Source: Marisimplicoccus sp964437815 (GTDB lineage Bacteria > Bacteroidota > Bacteroidia > Flavobacteriales > Flavobacteriaceae). Taken from it: DNA of 64,000 nucleotides. The notes beneath the pieces were generated by a model. The model saw only the letters and a list, made by a program, of their open reading frames with translations. It was not told where the DNA came from and ran no database searches. Both the position numbers and the translations under genes were made by a program. The DNA is taken from assembly GCA_964437815.1 (NCBI GenBank), contig CAYTIE010000001.1:19582-83581 (forward strand), read 5' to 3'. Every line of letters starts with the position of its first letter. Position 1 is the first letter of the stretch. Shown here piece by piece: positions 54,053 through 63,865 of this stretch.

Positions 54053-56565
54053 TAAGGAACTCTAATCTTATCTCCAAGTAAGATAGCATTTAAAAATAAT
54101 CTATTAGTACCATACCAGGATCCTCTAAAGTTTGGATTATCTGCAAACATAATTGCTCTACCATTTCCAATTTTTGAAACCAATAAAGAAACAGTAGAAT
54201 TCACTTTTTTAGAATTATTATCAGTTAAGAATCCATCAATCAGAGGATTTTCAGTATACCTTACAACCGACGAGTACTCATTTATTGATGGTTCAATCCA
54301 AACAGTATTGTTTTTATAAACAGGCACTGTAGGGTCTTCATATCCAAATCCAAGAGGGTGAGTTAAATCAACTTGAGCATTTAATATTACACCTCCAATT
54401 TGCTGTTTTCCTCTATTATCTTGAGCATCAGCGTATGGCTCATAGTTACTCTTTTCATCATTATTATCAGGTTTGTATAACTTTTCATTTACTATTTTAT
54501 TGTCAATAAGAAATTTTGAACCGGATCCTATTGAGATGATAGTATTACCATTACTAGCCCAATCTTTTATTTTCTTAATTTGATTATCATCAAAATCATA
54601 ACTTCCTGACACAATTACCATAGTTGTATATTTATTTAATGAAACTCTATCAAAATTTCTCATAGGAATTTTGGTGATAGGCATTCCTACTCTTTTATCT
54701 AACAAATGCCATACTTCTCCTGCTTCATAGGACCTAGTTCCTGACCCTATCAACATCATTGCTTTTTGTTTTTTAAGTGGTGAAACATATCTACTTCCCA
54801 AATCAATTCCTGCTGAACTTAAGCCTGATGAAGTTGAGTAAATACTGACATTAAATTGTTGCTGAACATTTCTTAATTTCTTAAATAATTCTGTTGGTTT
54901 AATTTTTTGAACAGAAACAGGTATTACAATAGAACCATAATCAAATGATTTAAGACCATCAGAAGTTTTAATTTTAAAAGGCTTAAACGCCGAGGATACA
55001 ATAATATCATCCTGTACTAGACTATTAATAATTGCTGGCACATTATAATCTATTGAATTAATTATATACGAATAATTAGACATTTTAACTTCATTTACTT
55101 CAAATAAATTATCTAAATTATCTACCGGTAAACCAGAAATATCTTTGGTAGTTGAAGAATAATCAATATCATAAAAATTAGCAATTGACCAAGAGGAAGC
55201 ATCGTAAAAAACACTATCTCTAAATTCAGTATTTGTTTCAAAAATAGATCTTACGATTCTGTAGTGTTTTTGTTTAGTTGGAACATAAAAATTATTATTT
55301 TTTCTAATAACTTTTAGATTATGGAGCATTAATTTATCAATGAATGCTTTCGTCTTGTTTTTGTCTTTTCCAAGGTCAAATGAATAACCTTTAATTTTCT
55401 TCTTTGATGATTCATTTAATGCTGACCTAAAAAATCTTCTTTGATACTCTTTAAGTTCCTCTTTTAATTCAACTGATGCTTTAACTGTTGTCATTCCAGA
55501 GACAAACTGGTTTCTAATAGTAAATGGGAATGTAATTTCTCCAAATTGAGTTTCCTGTTTATGACCTCTTGAACTAGCCTGTTCAAATAGCATTCCTATT
55601 CCTCCAAGGAGATCTGCATACGATGATCCATATCCTGGATAAGTTTTGTCAAAAGCTTCTTTAGAAAAATAAAGAGAACCAATTTCATCAAGCCCTTTTG
55701 CAAAGTAATTTCCAAAAAGTGTTTCAAAGTATTCATAATTTTCTTGAGGTATTACAGGATCCTTAGCTGCATGGGTTTTCCATGGAACAAAGAAATATGT
55801 ACTATTTGATCCCATCTCATGAAAATCTATTGTAATGTTGGGATACCAACTATGATGAAATCCTAATTTTCCTCTACTCTCAGGATTTATACCAAGCAAA
55901 AGATCTCTATTTAAGTCAAACCAATAATGATTTGTTCTACCACCAGGCCAGTATTCGTTATGCTCAGCATCTTGTGGATCATCGACAAGTGGTGAACCCT
56001 TATAACTATTAACCCATTGAGTATGTCTGTCACGTCCATCAGGGTTTATAGTAGGATCAATTAATACAATTGAATTTTTAAGATAACTTGCAACTTCATC
56101 AGATTCTGAACTTACAAGTGTATATGCAGTTAGAAGAGCTGCTTCAGAACTTGAAGGCTCATTTCCATGAACATTATATGCAAGATTTATAATTATAGGG
56201 AAATTCTTAGGTTTTCCAACCTCAGTATAATTTTTGTCATCAGGATCAATGTATGATATATGTGATTTTCTAATATTATCAATATCTGCAATTTTATCCG
56301 GGCTGCTAACAATTAGGTACACAAGTTTTCTGCCTTCATGAGTTTTTCCATAGCTAAACATATCAGCCTTATCAGAAACTTCTGAAAGATACTCTAGATA
56401 TGACACTATAAGATCATGACGAGTATGCATATCACCAATAGGATAACCTAAGAACTGTTCTGGTGACTTTATTTCTTCATTAAATGGATTATATTTTTCA
56501 AAATAATAATCTTGAGAAAAAATGGAGTTAAAAAATAATATTAATAGTATAGTTATTCTTTTCAT
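54052..56565 (-). CDS. M14-family zinc carboxypeptidase, secreted
   Basis: 837 residues with a signal peptide (1-17). The zinc site HxxE is His133/Glu136 in NVHGNEPSSSEA, a third ligand fits His in TIDFHEMGSNSTYFF, and the catalytic Glu lies in GIGMLFEQASSRG. A long C-terminal region (from about 400) follows, including a ThuA/glutamine-amidotransferase-like fold (MLIGSGTRSYEAGEVWHLLDKRVGMP). Likely removes C-terminal residues from peptides in the periplasm or outside. Shares one base with the Nramp start. Confidence 0.9.
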   Translation of the reverse strand: MKRITILLILFFNSIFSQDYYFEKYNPFNEEIKSPEQFLGYPIGDMHTRHDLIVSYLEYLSEVSDKADMFSYGKTHEGRKLVYLIVSSPDKIADIDNIRKSHISYIDPDDKNYTEVGKPKNFPIIINLAYNVHGNEPSSSEAALLTAYTLVSSESDEVASYLKNSIVLIDPTINPDGRDRHTQWVNSYKGSPLVDDPQDAEHNEYWPGGRTNHYWFDLNRDLLLGINPESRGKLGFHHSWYPNITIDFHEMGSNSTYFFVPWKTHAAKDPVIPQENYEYFETLFGNYFAKGLDEIGSLYFSKEAFDKTYPGYGSSYADLLGGIGMLFEQASSRGHKQETQFGEITFPFTIRNQFVSGMTTVKASVELKEELKEYQRRFFRSALNESSKKKIKGYSFDLGKDKNKTKAFIDKLMLHNLKVIRKNNNFYVPTKQKHYRIVRSIFETNTEFRDSVFYDASSWSIANFYDIDYSSTTKDISGLPVDNLDNLFEVNEVKMSNYSYIINSIDYNVPAIINSLVQDDIIVSSAFKPFKIKTSDGLKSFDYGSIVIPVSVQKIKPTELFKKLRNVQQQFNVSIYSTSSGLSSAGIDLGSRYVSPLKKQKAMMLIGSGTRSYEAGEVWHLLDKRVGMPITKIPMRNFDRVSLNKYTTMVIVSGSYDFDDNQIKKIKDWASNGNTIISIGSGSKFLIDNKIVNEKLYKPDNNDEKSNYEPYADAQDNRGKQQIGGVILNAQVDLTHPLGFGYEDPTVPVYKNNTVWIEPSINEYSSVVRYTENPLIDGFLTDNNSKKVNSTVSLLVSKIGNGRAIMFADNPNFRGSWYGTNRLFLNAILLGDKIRVP

Positions 56566-56567
56566 AA

Positions 56568-59500
56568 TTATTCATTTATACCTGGTAATGAATCAGGCCT
56601 ATTTTGTTGCCAATCGAAATTAGAGGACTTCCTTTTTAATGGATAGATCTCATTTAAATTATCCCCATCATATAGTCTTCCATTTTTCATTATTAAATCA
56701 ACTGAATTTGTATTCCTTATATTTTCAAGTGGATCATTATCTAAGATTACTAAATCCGCTAATTTCCCCTTCTCAATTGAACCAATTTCCTTATCAAGTC
56801 CAATAGCATATGCCCCTATTATTGTAGCAACTTTAAGCATATCATGATTTGAAATACCACCTGCAGCCATACTCCAAAGTTCCCAATGATAACCTAAACC
56901 TTGAAGTTGACCATGAGATCCAACTCCTGAAATACCTCCAGCCTCAACCAAATCTTTAACAAATTCCGCAAGTTCTGGAAAAGTATATTCTTCATCCATA
57001 AACCATCCTACATTTCTTCTTCTAGATTTTGAATCAACTTCTTCTTTTGGAGTGAAAAAATTTAACTTTTCATCTCCATGAACATCCTCAGTAGCATAAT
57101 AATAATTCTCTGCCCAAGGTCCCCCGTATGTAACTAAAAGTGTTGGAGTATAAGCTCTTTTTGAAAATGCTGTTAATCCAATATAATCTTTATAAACTGG
57201 ATAAATTGGATGATTATGCTCTTGACCAGGATAACCATCTATAGTAGAAGCAATATTCAATCTAATGTTAAGACTACCTTCTGTTGTAGGCATTATCTTT
57301 TGTTCTTTTGCCGCCATTAATATCCACTGCCTTTGCTGTCTATTTCCTGCAACATACATTTTAATTGATTTTGTATTATAATATTTAGAATATTGTTTCA
57401 AAACATCTTTAGCTTCATCTAAACTTTTAACATTATAGCCCCAATAACCAACTCCAGGTCCTGTTGAATATATTCTTGGCCCTAAAATTTTTCCAGTATC
57501 AACCATATCACTATATGTGAGAACATCAGTTGTTCCGGTTTGCGGATCTCTAGTAGTGGTAACCCCATAAGCTAGATTGGCTGCATACGAAAATGGTTGA
57601 AATTTATGAAGAGTCCAACTTGGTCTCATATGTGCATGAGTATCTATATATCCAGGCATAATTACTTTACCGCTTAAATCCATTATAGTTATATCTTCAT
57701 TTTCAATTTGAATTTCACCTTCTTTAACATTCACAATTCTATTATTTTTAATAAGGATATCACCATTTTCAATAATTTCATCACCATTCATTGTAATGAT
57801 TTTTGCATTTTGAAGAAGTATAGTGCTTTTTGGAATATCTCTTTCTAGCTTAACATTTATATCTATCTCTTCTGGTTTAAATTCTTCTTCATCCTTATCT
57901 TCATCTTCTGAAAGCTCGCCAGCCAATTCTGGATTAACTTTAGCAACTTGCTCTGCTATCTCATCCTTTTTCTTTTCTTCTTCAGTCTTTTCTTTATCTT
58001 CTTCCTTTTTCTTTTTATCAAATTCATCAGCTTCAGAAAGATTATAGGTTGAGAATGATTTACCTATAGACCAATAAATAGATCCTGAATCATTACTCCA
58101 AGAAGGAAACTCACTCCCAATCTTTGTTAACTTCCTTGCTGGAAAAGATGAAAACTTAGGGTTTGACAAAGAAATTTTTAAAGATTCTATTCCTGAATAT
58201 GGAATTGTAAAACTATATATGTTATTTACAACTTTTGCTAAACCTGTTTTTCCATCTGGTGAAATCAGAATCATCTCTGCTCTTGAGGGAGTTTTTGTGT
58301 CTCCAGAGCCATATGGAGTAGTCCCTGTTACTTTTAATATCTTCTTCTGATCTGTTCCATCCCATTTAATTGAGACAAGTCCATCACTATAATGAAAAAG
58401 ATATATCCTATCTTTTCCTTTTACAAAGTGAGGATATTCTCTTCCTTTTGAATCATCAATAAAATTAAGTTTACCTCCTTTTGAAGATACCCACATAATT
58501 TTTTCATTAGATTGAAAAGCATAAGGTCCATAACTATCCTTGTAACTTCTCTCGTCACCAATAAGAAAAACAATTTTATCACCTTCAAAATTCCATTTTG
58601 GATTCATGAATACACCCGATTTTTTTCCTGTCATATCAGCGGTTAACAATATAGCATTCCTTTTACCATCTGCTCTTTTTTTATAAATTGCACCCCCCGC
58701 TTTATTATCCCATGTTACAAAAGCTATCTCTTTTCCATCAGGACTCCAAGTAGGCATAGCCTCAATAACGTCATCTCCAAAACTAGTGAGTCTCATCATT
58801 TTATTTGATTCAAGATTCATAACATATAACTTGTTTAAAGCTGTGAATGCAATATGATTTTTATCAGGAGAAACTGTAGCATCTCTTATTTGAGTTGCCT
58901 CCATTTCTTTGGAATCAGAAATAGGGTAATCAAATTTTAACTGAGGCCCTAATTCTACCTTTTCATCAACTTCAAATGGAATAATTGATGCCGCTCCTCC
59001 ATTTATAGGTATGTTATTAATTTTTCCTCCATAAGAAGCAATTAAATTCTGACTATCAGGAGTAAAGGACATATTAGGCAATACTCCCATTGTAGCCTGT
59101 GACTCTTGATCATCTTTTTGAACTGGATAAGCAAGCCATCTTTCATTACCAGTTTTTAAATCTCTAATCCTCAAAGCTGTTTTATCTTCATACCTTGTTC
59201 CATAAACAAGCCATTTTCCATCAGGAGATAATGTTGGAGTAAATGCTGAACCAAATCTTGAAGTTTCTCTTTTGATTTCTCCTGTTTCTCTATCAAATTT
59301 TGAAATCTGATATTGTGGAAATCTAGCATTGTATTGCCAAGAACTTGTTCTATGAGCATACCATATATAACGATCATTATTCCCTACCATTGGCTGAGTA
59401 ATTTTTATTGATGAAGGTTTATCAATTAATTTTATTCCAGATCCACCATCTTTATGGTACATATGAAGTTTTAAATTTCTTCTTCCTTTAGCAGTTATAA

Positions 59501-59954
59501 TATAATCCCCATCTTGAGTCCAATCTGCAAATGCTGTTTGTAAATCTTTTTCTTTTGTTATCTGGGTAGAATCATTTGTCTCAAGATCTCTGATCCATAT
59601 ATTATTTCCCCCACTAGCATCACTAGTATATACCAAAGACTTTCCATCAGGAGAAAATCTTGGGTTTGTATCAAATGCCATGCCTTTCGTAACTCTATTT
59701 GCTTTACCTCCAGTGATTGGCATTATATAAATATCTCCTAGTAAATCAAAAACAATTTTTTGACCATCTGGACTAATATCAAGTGACATCCATGTACCAG
59801 TATCTGTTTTTAATTCATAAAATCTTTCTGGCTTAAGTGGTAGGTTTTTATTTTCTTTAGCTTTTTTCTTTTTGTCTTTATCTGAGTCTGTTTGAGCAAA
59901 AACATTTACGCTAAATATTAATAGGGCTGCTAATAAATAATTGGTTAATCTCAT
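56568..59954 (-). CDS. Secreted amidohydrolase with N-terminal TolB-like beta-propeller
   Basis: 1128 residues: signal peptide (1-21), a TolB/PD40-type beta-propeller (about 45-640; repeats such as SPDGQKIVFD, SPDGKSLVYTSD, SPDGKEIAFVTWD), a lysine- and glutamate-rich linker (about 655-715), and an amidohydrolase barrel (about 725-1100) with the metal-binding HAH in GYIDTHAHMRP and later HGQLQGLGYHWE and GSIEKGKLADLVILDNDP. First gene of a six-gene minus-strand operon with M14, Nramp and pxpABC. The likely role is hydrolysis of peptides or cyclic amides; the true substrate is unknown. Confidence 0.9.
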   Translation of the reverse strand: MRLTNYLLAALLIFSVNVFAQTDSDKDKKKKAKENKNLPLKPERFYELKTDTGTWMSLDISPDGQKIVFDLLGDIYIMPITGGKANRVTKGMAFDTNPRFSPDGKSLVYTSDASGGNNIWIRDLETNDSTQITKEKDLQTAFADWTQDGDYIITAKGRRNLKLHMYHKDGGSGIKLIDKPSSIKITQPMVGNNDRYIWYAHRTSSWQYNARFPQYQISKFDRETGEIKRETSRFGSAFTPTLSPDGKWLVYGTRYEDKTALRIRDLKTGNERWLAYPVQKDDQESQATMGVLPNMSFTPDSQNLIASYGGKINNIPINGGAASIIPFEVDEKVELGPQLKFDYPISDSKEMEATQIRDATVSPDKNHIAFTALNKLYVMNLESNKMMRLTSFGDDVIEAMPTWSPDGKEIAFVTWDNKAGGAIYKKRADGKRNAILLTADMTGKKSGVFMNPKWNFEGDKIVFLIGDERSYKDSYGPYAFQSNEKIMWVSSKGGKLNFIDDSKGREYPHFVKGKDRIYLFHYSDGLVSIKWDGTDQKKILKVTGTTPYGSGDTKTPSRAEMILISPDGKTGLAKVVNNIYSFTIPYSGIESLKISLSNPKFSSFPARKLTKIGSEFPSWSNDSGSIYWSIGKSFSTYNLSEADEFDKKKKEEDKEKTEEEKKKDEIAEQVAKVNPELAGELSEDEDKDEEEFKPEEIDINVKLERDIPKSTILLQNAKIITMNGDEIIENGDILIKNNRIVNVKEGEIQIENEDITIMDLSGKVIMPGYIDTHAHMRPSWTLHKFQPFSYAANLAYGVTTTRDPQTGTTDVLTYSDMVDTGKILGPRIYSTGPGVGYWGYNVKSLDEAKDVLKQYSKYYNTKSIKMYVAGNRQQRQWILMAAKEQKIMPTTEGSLNIRLNIASTIDGYPGQEHNHPIYPVYKDYIGLTAFSKRAYTPTLLVTYGGPWAENYYYATEDVHGDEKLNFFTPKEEVDSKSRRRNVGWFMDEEYTFPELAEFVKDLVEAGGISGVGSHGQLQGLGYHWELWSMAAGGISNHDMLKVATIIGAYAIGLDKEIGSIEKGKLADLVILDNDPLENIRNTNSVDLIMKNGRLYDGDNLNEIYPLKRKSSNFDWQQNRPDSLPGINE

Positions 59955-60034
59955 AATAATAGTTTATGCTTAAAGATAAAAAATAATACTTTATCAATAT
60001 TTAGTATCTTTAAAAACCTAAAAAAAATAATATC

Positions 60035-61648
60035 ATGAAAACTAGACTATTACTCCTATTATTACTATTTACAAGCTTTACTTTTTCACAATCAAAACTT
60101 GAAAAAATAGATGAAATTGTTAAAGAAGCAAATAAGAACTCCCAACTTGAAATTCTTGCTCATGAATTAATGGATCAAATTGGAACACGATTAACTGGGA
60201 CACCACAAATGTTACAAGCTCATGAATGGGTAGTTAATAAATATCAAAGTTGGAATATTAATTCTGAAAATGAACAATTTGGGCAATGGAGGGGCTGGGA
60301 AAGAGGTATTAGTCACATTGATATGTTATCACCATGGGTAAAATCTCTTGAGGGTCAACAATTATCATGGAGTGCAAGCACTAAAAAGAATGGAGATAAA
60401 GCAGAGGTAACAATAATGCAGACTGAATCAAAGGAAGCTTTTGAAAATTGGTTAAAAACAATAAAAGGCAAACATATAATGTTTATGCCAGCTGAAATTT
60501 CAGGTAGACCTGACCATGACATTGAAAGATGGGCTAAACCAGAAACATTAGATAATATTAGAGAGTTGAGAATGGAAAATCAATCTACTTTTGGGAGACA
60601 GTTAAGGAAAACTGGTTATGGTTTTTTTGATATGATTAAAGCAATTGAAAATGCAAAACCTGCATCATTTATTACCAGTTACTGGTCTGAAGGTTTTGGT
60701 ACAAATATTATATTTAGCCCTGGTGCATTTGGTATAAGCCCAGAAACGCCAACTGTTGATATAAGTCTAGAAGATTATGGTTTACTATATCGATTGGCTG
60801 AAAGTGGTCAAAATCCAATCGTCAATGTTAACGTTCAATCTAAAGAATTAGGTAAAGTACCGACTTATAATTCTTTAGGAAGAATTGAAGGAGTAGAAAA
60901 ACCTAATGAATATGTTATTTTGTCTGCTCACCTAGATTCAACTGGAGGAGCAACAGGGGCAACAGATAATGGGACAGGAACAATTACAATGATGGAAGTA
61001 ATGAGAATACTTAAAAAAATATATCCAAACCCAAAAAGAACTATAATTGCAGCTCATTGGGGAGCAGAAGAACAGGGATTAAATGGTTCAAGTGCATTTG
61101 TAGAAGATCATCCTGAGATAGTTAATAATCTTCAAGCTTTATTTAATCAAGACAATGGGACAGGAAGAGTCGCAAAAATTAATGGTCATGGATTCACTGA
61201 AGCATATAGATTTATTGGTGAATGGTTAGAGCATGTTCCTTCTGACATAAAAGATGAGATTGAAACAACCTTCCCTGGAGTTCCAATTCCTAGATATAGC
61301 TATGAAAAAGATGGAAGAACAGTTCCAGCTGGAGGATCCTCAGACTGGAGAAATTTTGTTGCTTCAGGAGTTCCCGGATTTAATTTGAGTTCATTAGACT
61401 TTTCTTATGGAGGATATAGTAAATATCATTATACATGGCATACAAATAGAGACACCTATGACAAAATTGTATTTGATGATGTAAGGTCAAATGTAATATT
61501 AATTGCAATCCTTACATATTTAGCAAGTGAAGAAGATGAATTAATGCCAAGAACTAGAAGAGTAATGCCTATTGACCCTAGGACAGGAGAGAGGATGAAA
61601 TGGCCTAGTCTAAGGGTTCCAAATAGAGATGGTAATGAGGATAATTAA
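60035..61648 (+). CDS. M28-family zinc peptidase, secreted
   Basis: 537 residues with a signal peptide (1-18, ending TFSQ). The zinc-binding aminopeptidase core has ILSAHLDSTGGATGATDNGTGTITMMEVMRIL (His and Asp ligands, about 297-328) and AAHWGAEEQGLNGSSAFV (general base Glu and ligand Glu), with a further His in YHYTWHTNRDTYDK. A PA-like insert sits in the middle. Divergent from the amidohydrolase operon across 80 bp, fitting a shared peptide-degradation theme. Confidence 0.92.
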   Translation: MKTRLLLLLLLFTSFTFSQSKLEKIDEIVKEANKNSQLEILAHELMDQIGTRLTGTPQMLQAHEWVVNKYQSWNINSENEQFGQWRGWERGISHIDMLSPWVKSLEGQQLSWSASTKKNGDKAEVTIMQTESKEAFENWLKTIKGKHIMFMPAEISGRPDHDIERWAKPETLDNIRELRMENQSTFGRQLRKTGYGFFDMIKAIENAKPASFITSYWSEGFGTNIIFSPGAFGISPETPTVDISLEDYGLLYRLAESGQNPIVNVNVQSKELGKVPTYNSLGRIEGVEKPNEYVILSAHLDSTGGATGATDNGTGTITMMEVMRILKKIYPNPKRTIIAAHWGAEEQGLNGSSAFVEDHPEIVNNLQALFNQDNGTGRVAKINGHGFTEAYRFIGEWLEHVPSDIKDEIETTFPGVPIPRYSYEKDGRTVPAGGSSDWRNFVASGVPGFNLSSLDFSYGGYSKYHYTWHTNRDTYDKIVFDDVRSNVILIAILTYLASEEDELMPRTRRVMPIDPRTGERMKWPSLRVPNRDGNEDN

Positions 61649-61654
61649 CTTTTA

Positions 61655-62467
61655 ATGGAAGAATTATTATTAATTTTTGAGAATATTTCTTCAACATCCA
61701 GATCTTTAATTCTAATATCTGGAATAACATTTTTTTGGATAATAGAAGGAGTAATTCCATTAAGGAATCTTAGTTACAATAAGTGGAAACATTCAATTCC
61801 AAACTTTTTCTTTACTCTTACAACAGTATTAGTAAATTTTCTATTTGCTTTTTTATTAGTTTATGCTTCAGATTGGTCATTTGAGAATGAATTTGGGGTT
61901 TTAAATTATATCGAATTAAATATTACTTTAAAAATAATTATAGGTCTTTTAATCCTAGATCTAATTGGAGCCTATTTGTCACACCTATTTCAACATCAAA
62001 TTAAACCATTATGGTATATACATTCTGTTCATCATACAGATCATAATGTAGATACAACAACAGCCAACAGACACCATCCAATCGAAAGTGTAATTAGATT
62101 TGTATTTACATTTGTAGCAATTATTGTTTCTGGAGCTCCTATTGGGCTAGTATTAATGTATCAATCTCTATCTGTTATTTTGTCTCAATTTAATCATGCA
62201 AATATCTCTCTACCCAGAAGATTAGATAAAATTATAAGTTATATTATCGTTTCTCCTGATATGCATAAAGTCCATCATCATTTTGAACTCCCTTATACTG
62301 ATTCTAATTATGGAAACATATTTTCTATTTGGGATAGAATATTTGGAACTTATACAGAATTAGATAAAAAAGATATTATTTATGGGGTAGACAGTGATTT
62401 TGATGAAATTAAAAATTCAAAAATATTAAGTTTGCTTTACAAACCTTTTGATAAAATTTTTAAATAA
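61655..62467 (+). CDS. Sterol desaturase / fatty acid hydroxylase family membrane protein
   Basis: 270 residues. Several N-terminal hydrophobic segments and the family's histidine boxes for a di-iron centre: HLFQHQ, HSVHHTDHNVD with RHHPIESVI, and HKVHHHFELPYTDSNYGNIFSIWDRIFGTY. Acts on hydrophobic substrates (lipids, carotenoids or sterol-like); the specific reaction is unknown. Six bases after the M28 gene; overlaps hisS by 8 bp. Confidence 0.9.
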   Translation: MEELLLIFENISSTSRSLILISGITFFWIIEGVIPLRNLSYNKWKHSIPNFFFTLTTVLVNFLFAFLLVYASDWSFENEFGVLNYIELNITLKIIIGLLILDLIGAYLSHLFQHQIKPLWYIHSVHHTDHNVDTTTANRHHPIESVIRFVFTFVAIIVSGAPIGLVLMYQSLSVILSQFNHANISLPRRLDKIISYIIVSPDMHKVHHHFELPYTDSNYGNIFSIWDRIFGTYTELDKKDIIYGVDSDFDEIKNSKILSLLYKPFDKIFK

Positions 62468-63824
62468 GTTTTTTAATCTGATCTTCTATAGTATTCATTT
62501 TATAGGAGTTCTGTTCACCTGAGCTCATATTTTTCAATACAAATGAATCATTTTTTATCTCATCCTCTCCAATTAAAACTACAAAATCAAAATTCTTTTT
62601 ATTTGCATAATCAAGCTGCTTTTTAATCTTAACATTTGATGGGTACAATTCACAAATAATTCCTTGATATCTAAGATTTGTTATAGAATTTAATATTTCT
62701 TCTGATATATTGTTATCAAAATTTAGAAAAAGAAAAGTCTTTTGATCATCTATAGTATCAGGAAAAAGATTTAATTCCTCTAAAATCAAATAGATCCTGT
62801 CAAATCCAAAAGATAGGCCAAAGCCACTTAAATTAATATTTTTTCCTACCTCCTGGATTAAGTTATCATATCTACCTCCACCAGCAATTGATCCAATAGG
62901 TGAATTATCAGGTGAAGATACTTCTAAAACTATACCCGTATAGTAGTTTATTCCTCTAGCTAATGATAAGTCAAAATCTATTTCTAAAACTTTTAGTTTA
63001 ATTTTTGAAAGTGCAGAGATGATACTTGATAATTCATCAAATATGTTTGATTCAAAGCTACCTATAATTTTTTCAATTTTCTTCTTAGGTGATTCACTTA
63101 GTGAGAAGAAATCTTTTAAATTATTAATTGAATCTTCATTCGCACCTTTATCTTTAAGTAGTTTTATTACTTCCTCTAATCCTATTTTGTCCAATTTATC
63201 AATAATGATAGCAAATTCAATAAAATTTTCTATACCGGCAGTCTTAGATAAAGATTCTAATATTCTTCTATCATTAATCCTCAACTTAAGATTTTTAAAA
63301 CCTAATTTATCAAAAACCATGTCACATAATTGGATACTTTCAACTACATGAAGATAGCTGCTCTCCCCTACTACATCAACATCGCATTGAAGAAATTCTC
63401 TATATCTTCCCCTTTGAGGCCTCTCAGCTCTCCATACCAGTTGAGTTTGATATCTTTTAAATGGAAAATTAATATTATTTAGATTCTGTGATACATATCT
63501 TGCTAGGGGGACTGTTAGGTCATATCTTAAAGCTTTATCAGAAATTGAGTTAGAGAATTTAATTAATTCTCCTTTATTAAGAGAATCAATATCTGCTCTT
63601 TTCATTTTTTCACCGGATGAGATGATTTTAAACATTTGACCATCCTGATCATCTTCATATTGTCCAATTAATGTATCTAAGTTTTCAAATGATGGAGTTT
63701 GTATTTCAGAGTAATTAAAATACTTGAATGAATCTACTAGAATTTTTAGAATATAGTTTCTTTTTACTATTTGGTCAGAAGAAAAATCCCTTGTTCCCTT
63801 AGGTGTATTAGGTTTTGATGACAT
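62460..63824 (-). CDS. hisS: Histidyl-tRNA synthetase
   Basis: 454 residues, class II synthetase. PKGTRDF at the N-terminus, motif 2 with YQTQLVWRAERPQRGRYREFLQCDVDVVG, the HisRS-specific RGINYYTGIVLE (about 290-301) and GGGRYDNLI, motif 3 GFGLSFGFDRI, and the C-terminal anticodon-binding domain are present. I take ATG 63824 (MSSKPNTPKG) as the start; TTG 63827 would add one residue. Confidence 0.96.
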   Translation of the reverse strand: MSSKPNTPKGTRDFSSDQIVKRNYILKILVDSFKYFNYSEIQTPSFENLDTLIGQYEDDQDGQMFKIISSGEKMKRADIDSLNKGELIKFSNSISDKALRYDLTVPLARYVSQNLNNINFPFKRYQTQLVWRAERPQRGRYREFLQCDVDVVGESSYLHVVESIQLCDMVFDKLGFKNLKLRINDRRILESLSKTAGIENFIEFAIIIDKLDKIGLEEVIKLLKDKGANEDSINNLKDFFSLSESPKKKIEKIIGSFESNIFDELSSIISALSKIKLKVLEIDFDLSLARGINYYTGIVLEVSSPDNSPIGSIAGGGRYDNLIQEVGKNINLSGFGLSFGFDRIYLILEELNLFPDTIDDQKTFLFLNFDNNISEEILNSITNLRYQGIICELYPSNVKIKKQLDYANKKNFDFVVLIGEDEIKNDSFVLKNMSSGEQNSYKMNTIEDQIKKLI

Positions 63825-63865
63825 CAAAGATGTTTTAGGTAAATCTAGTAAATAAAATTATGAAA

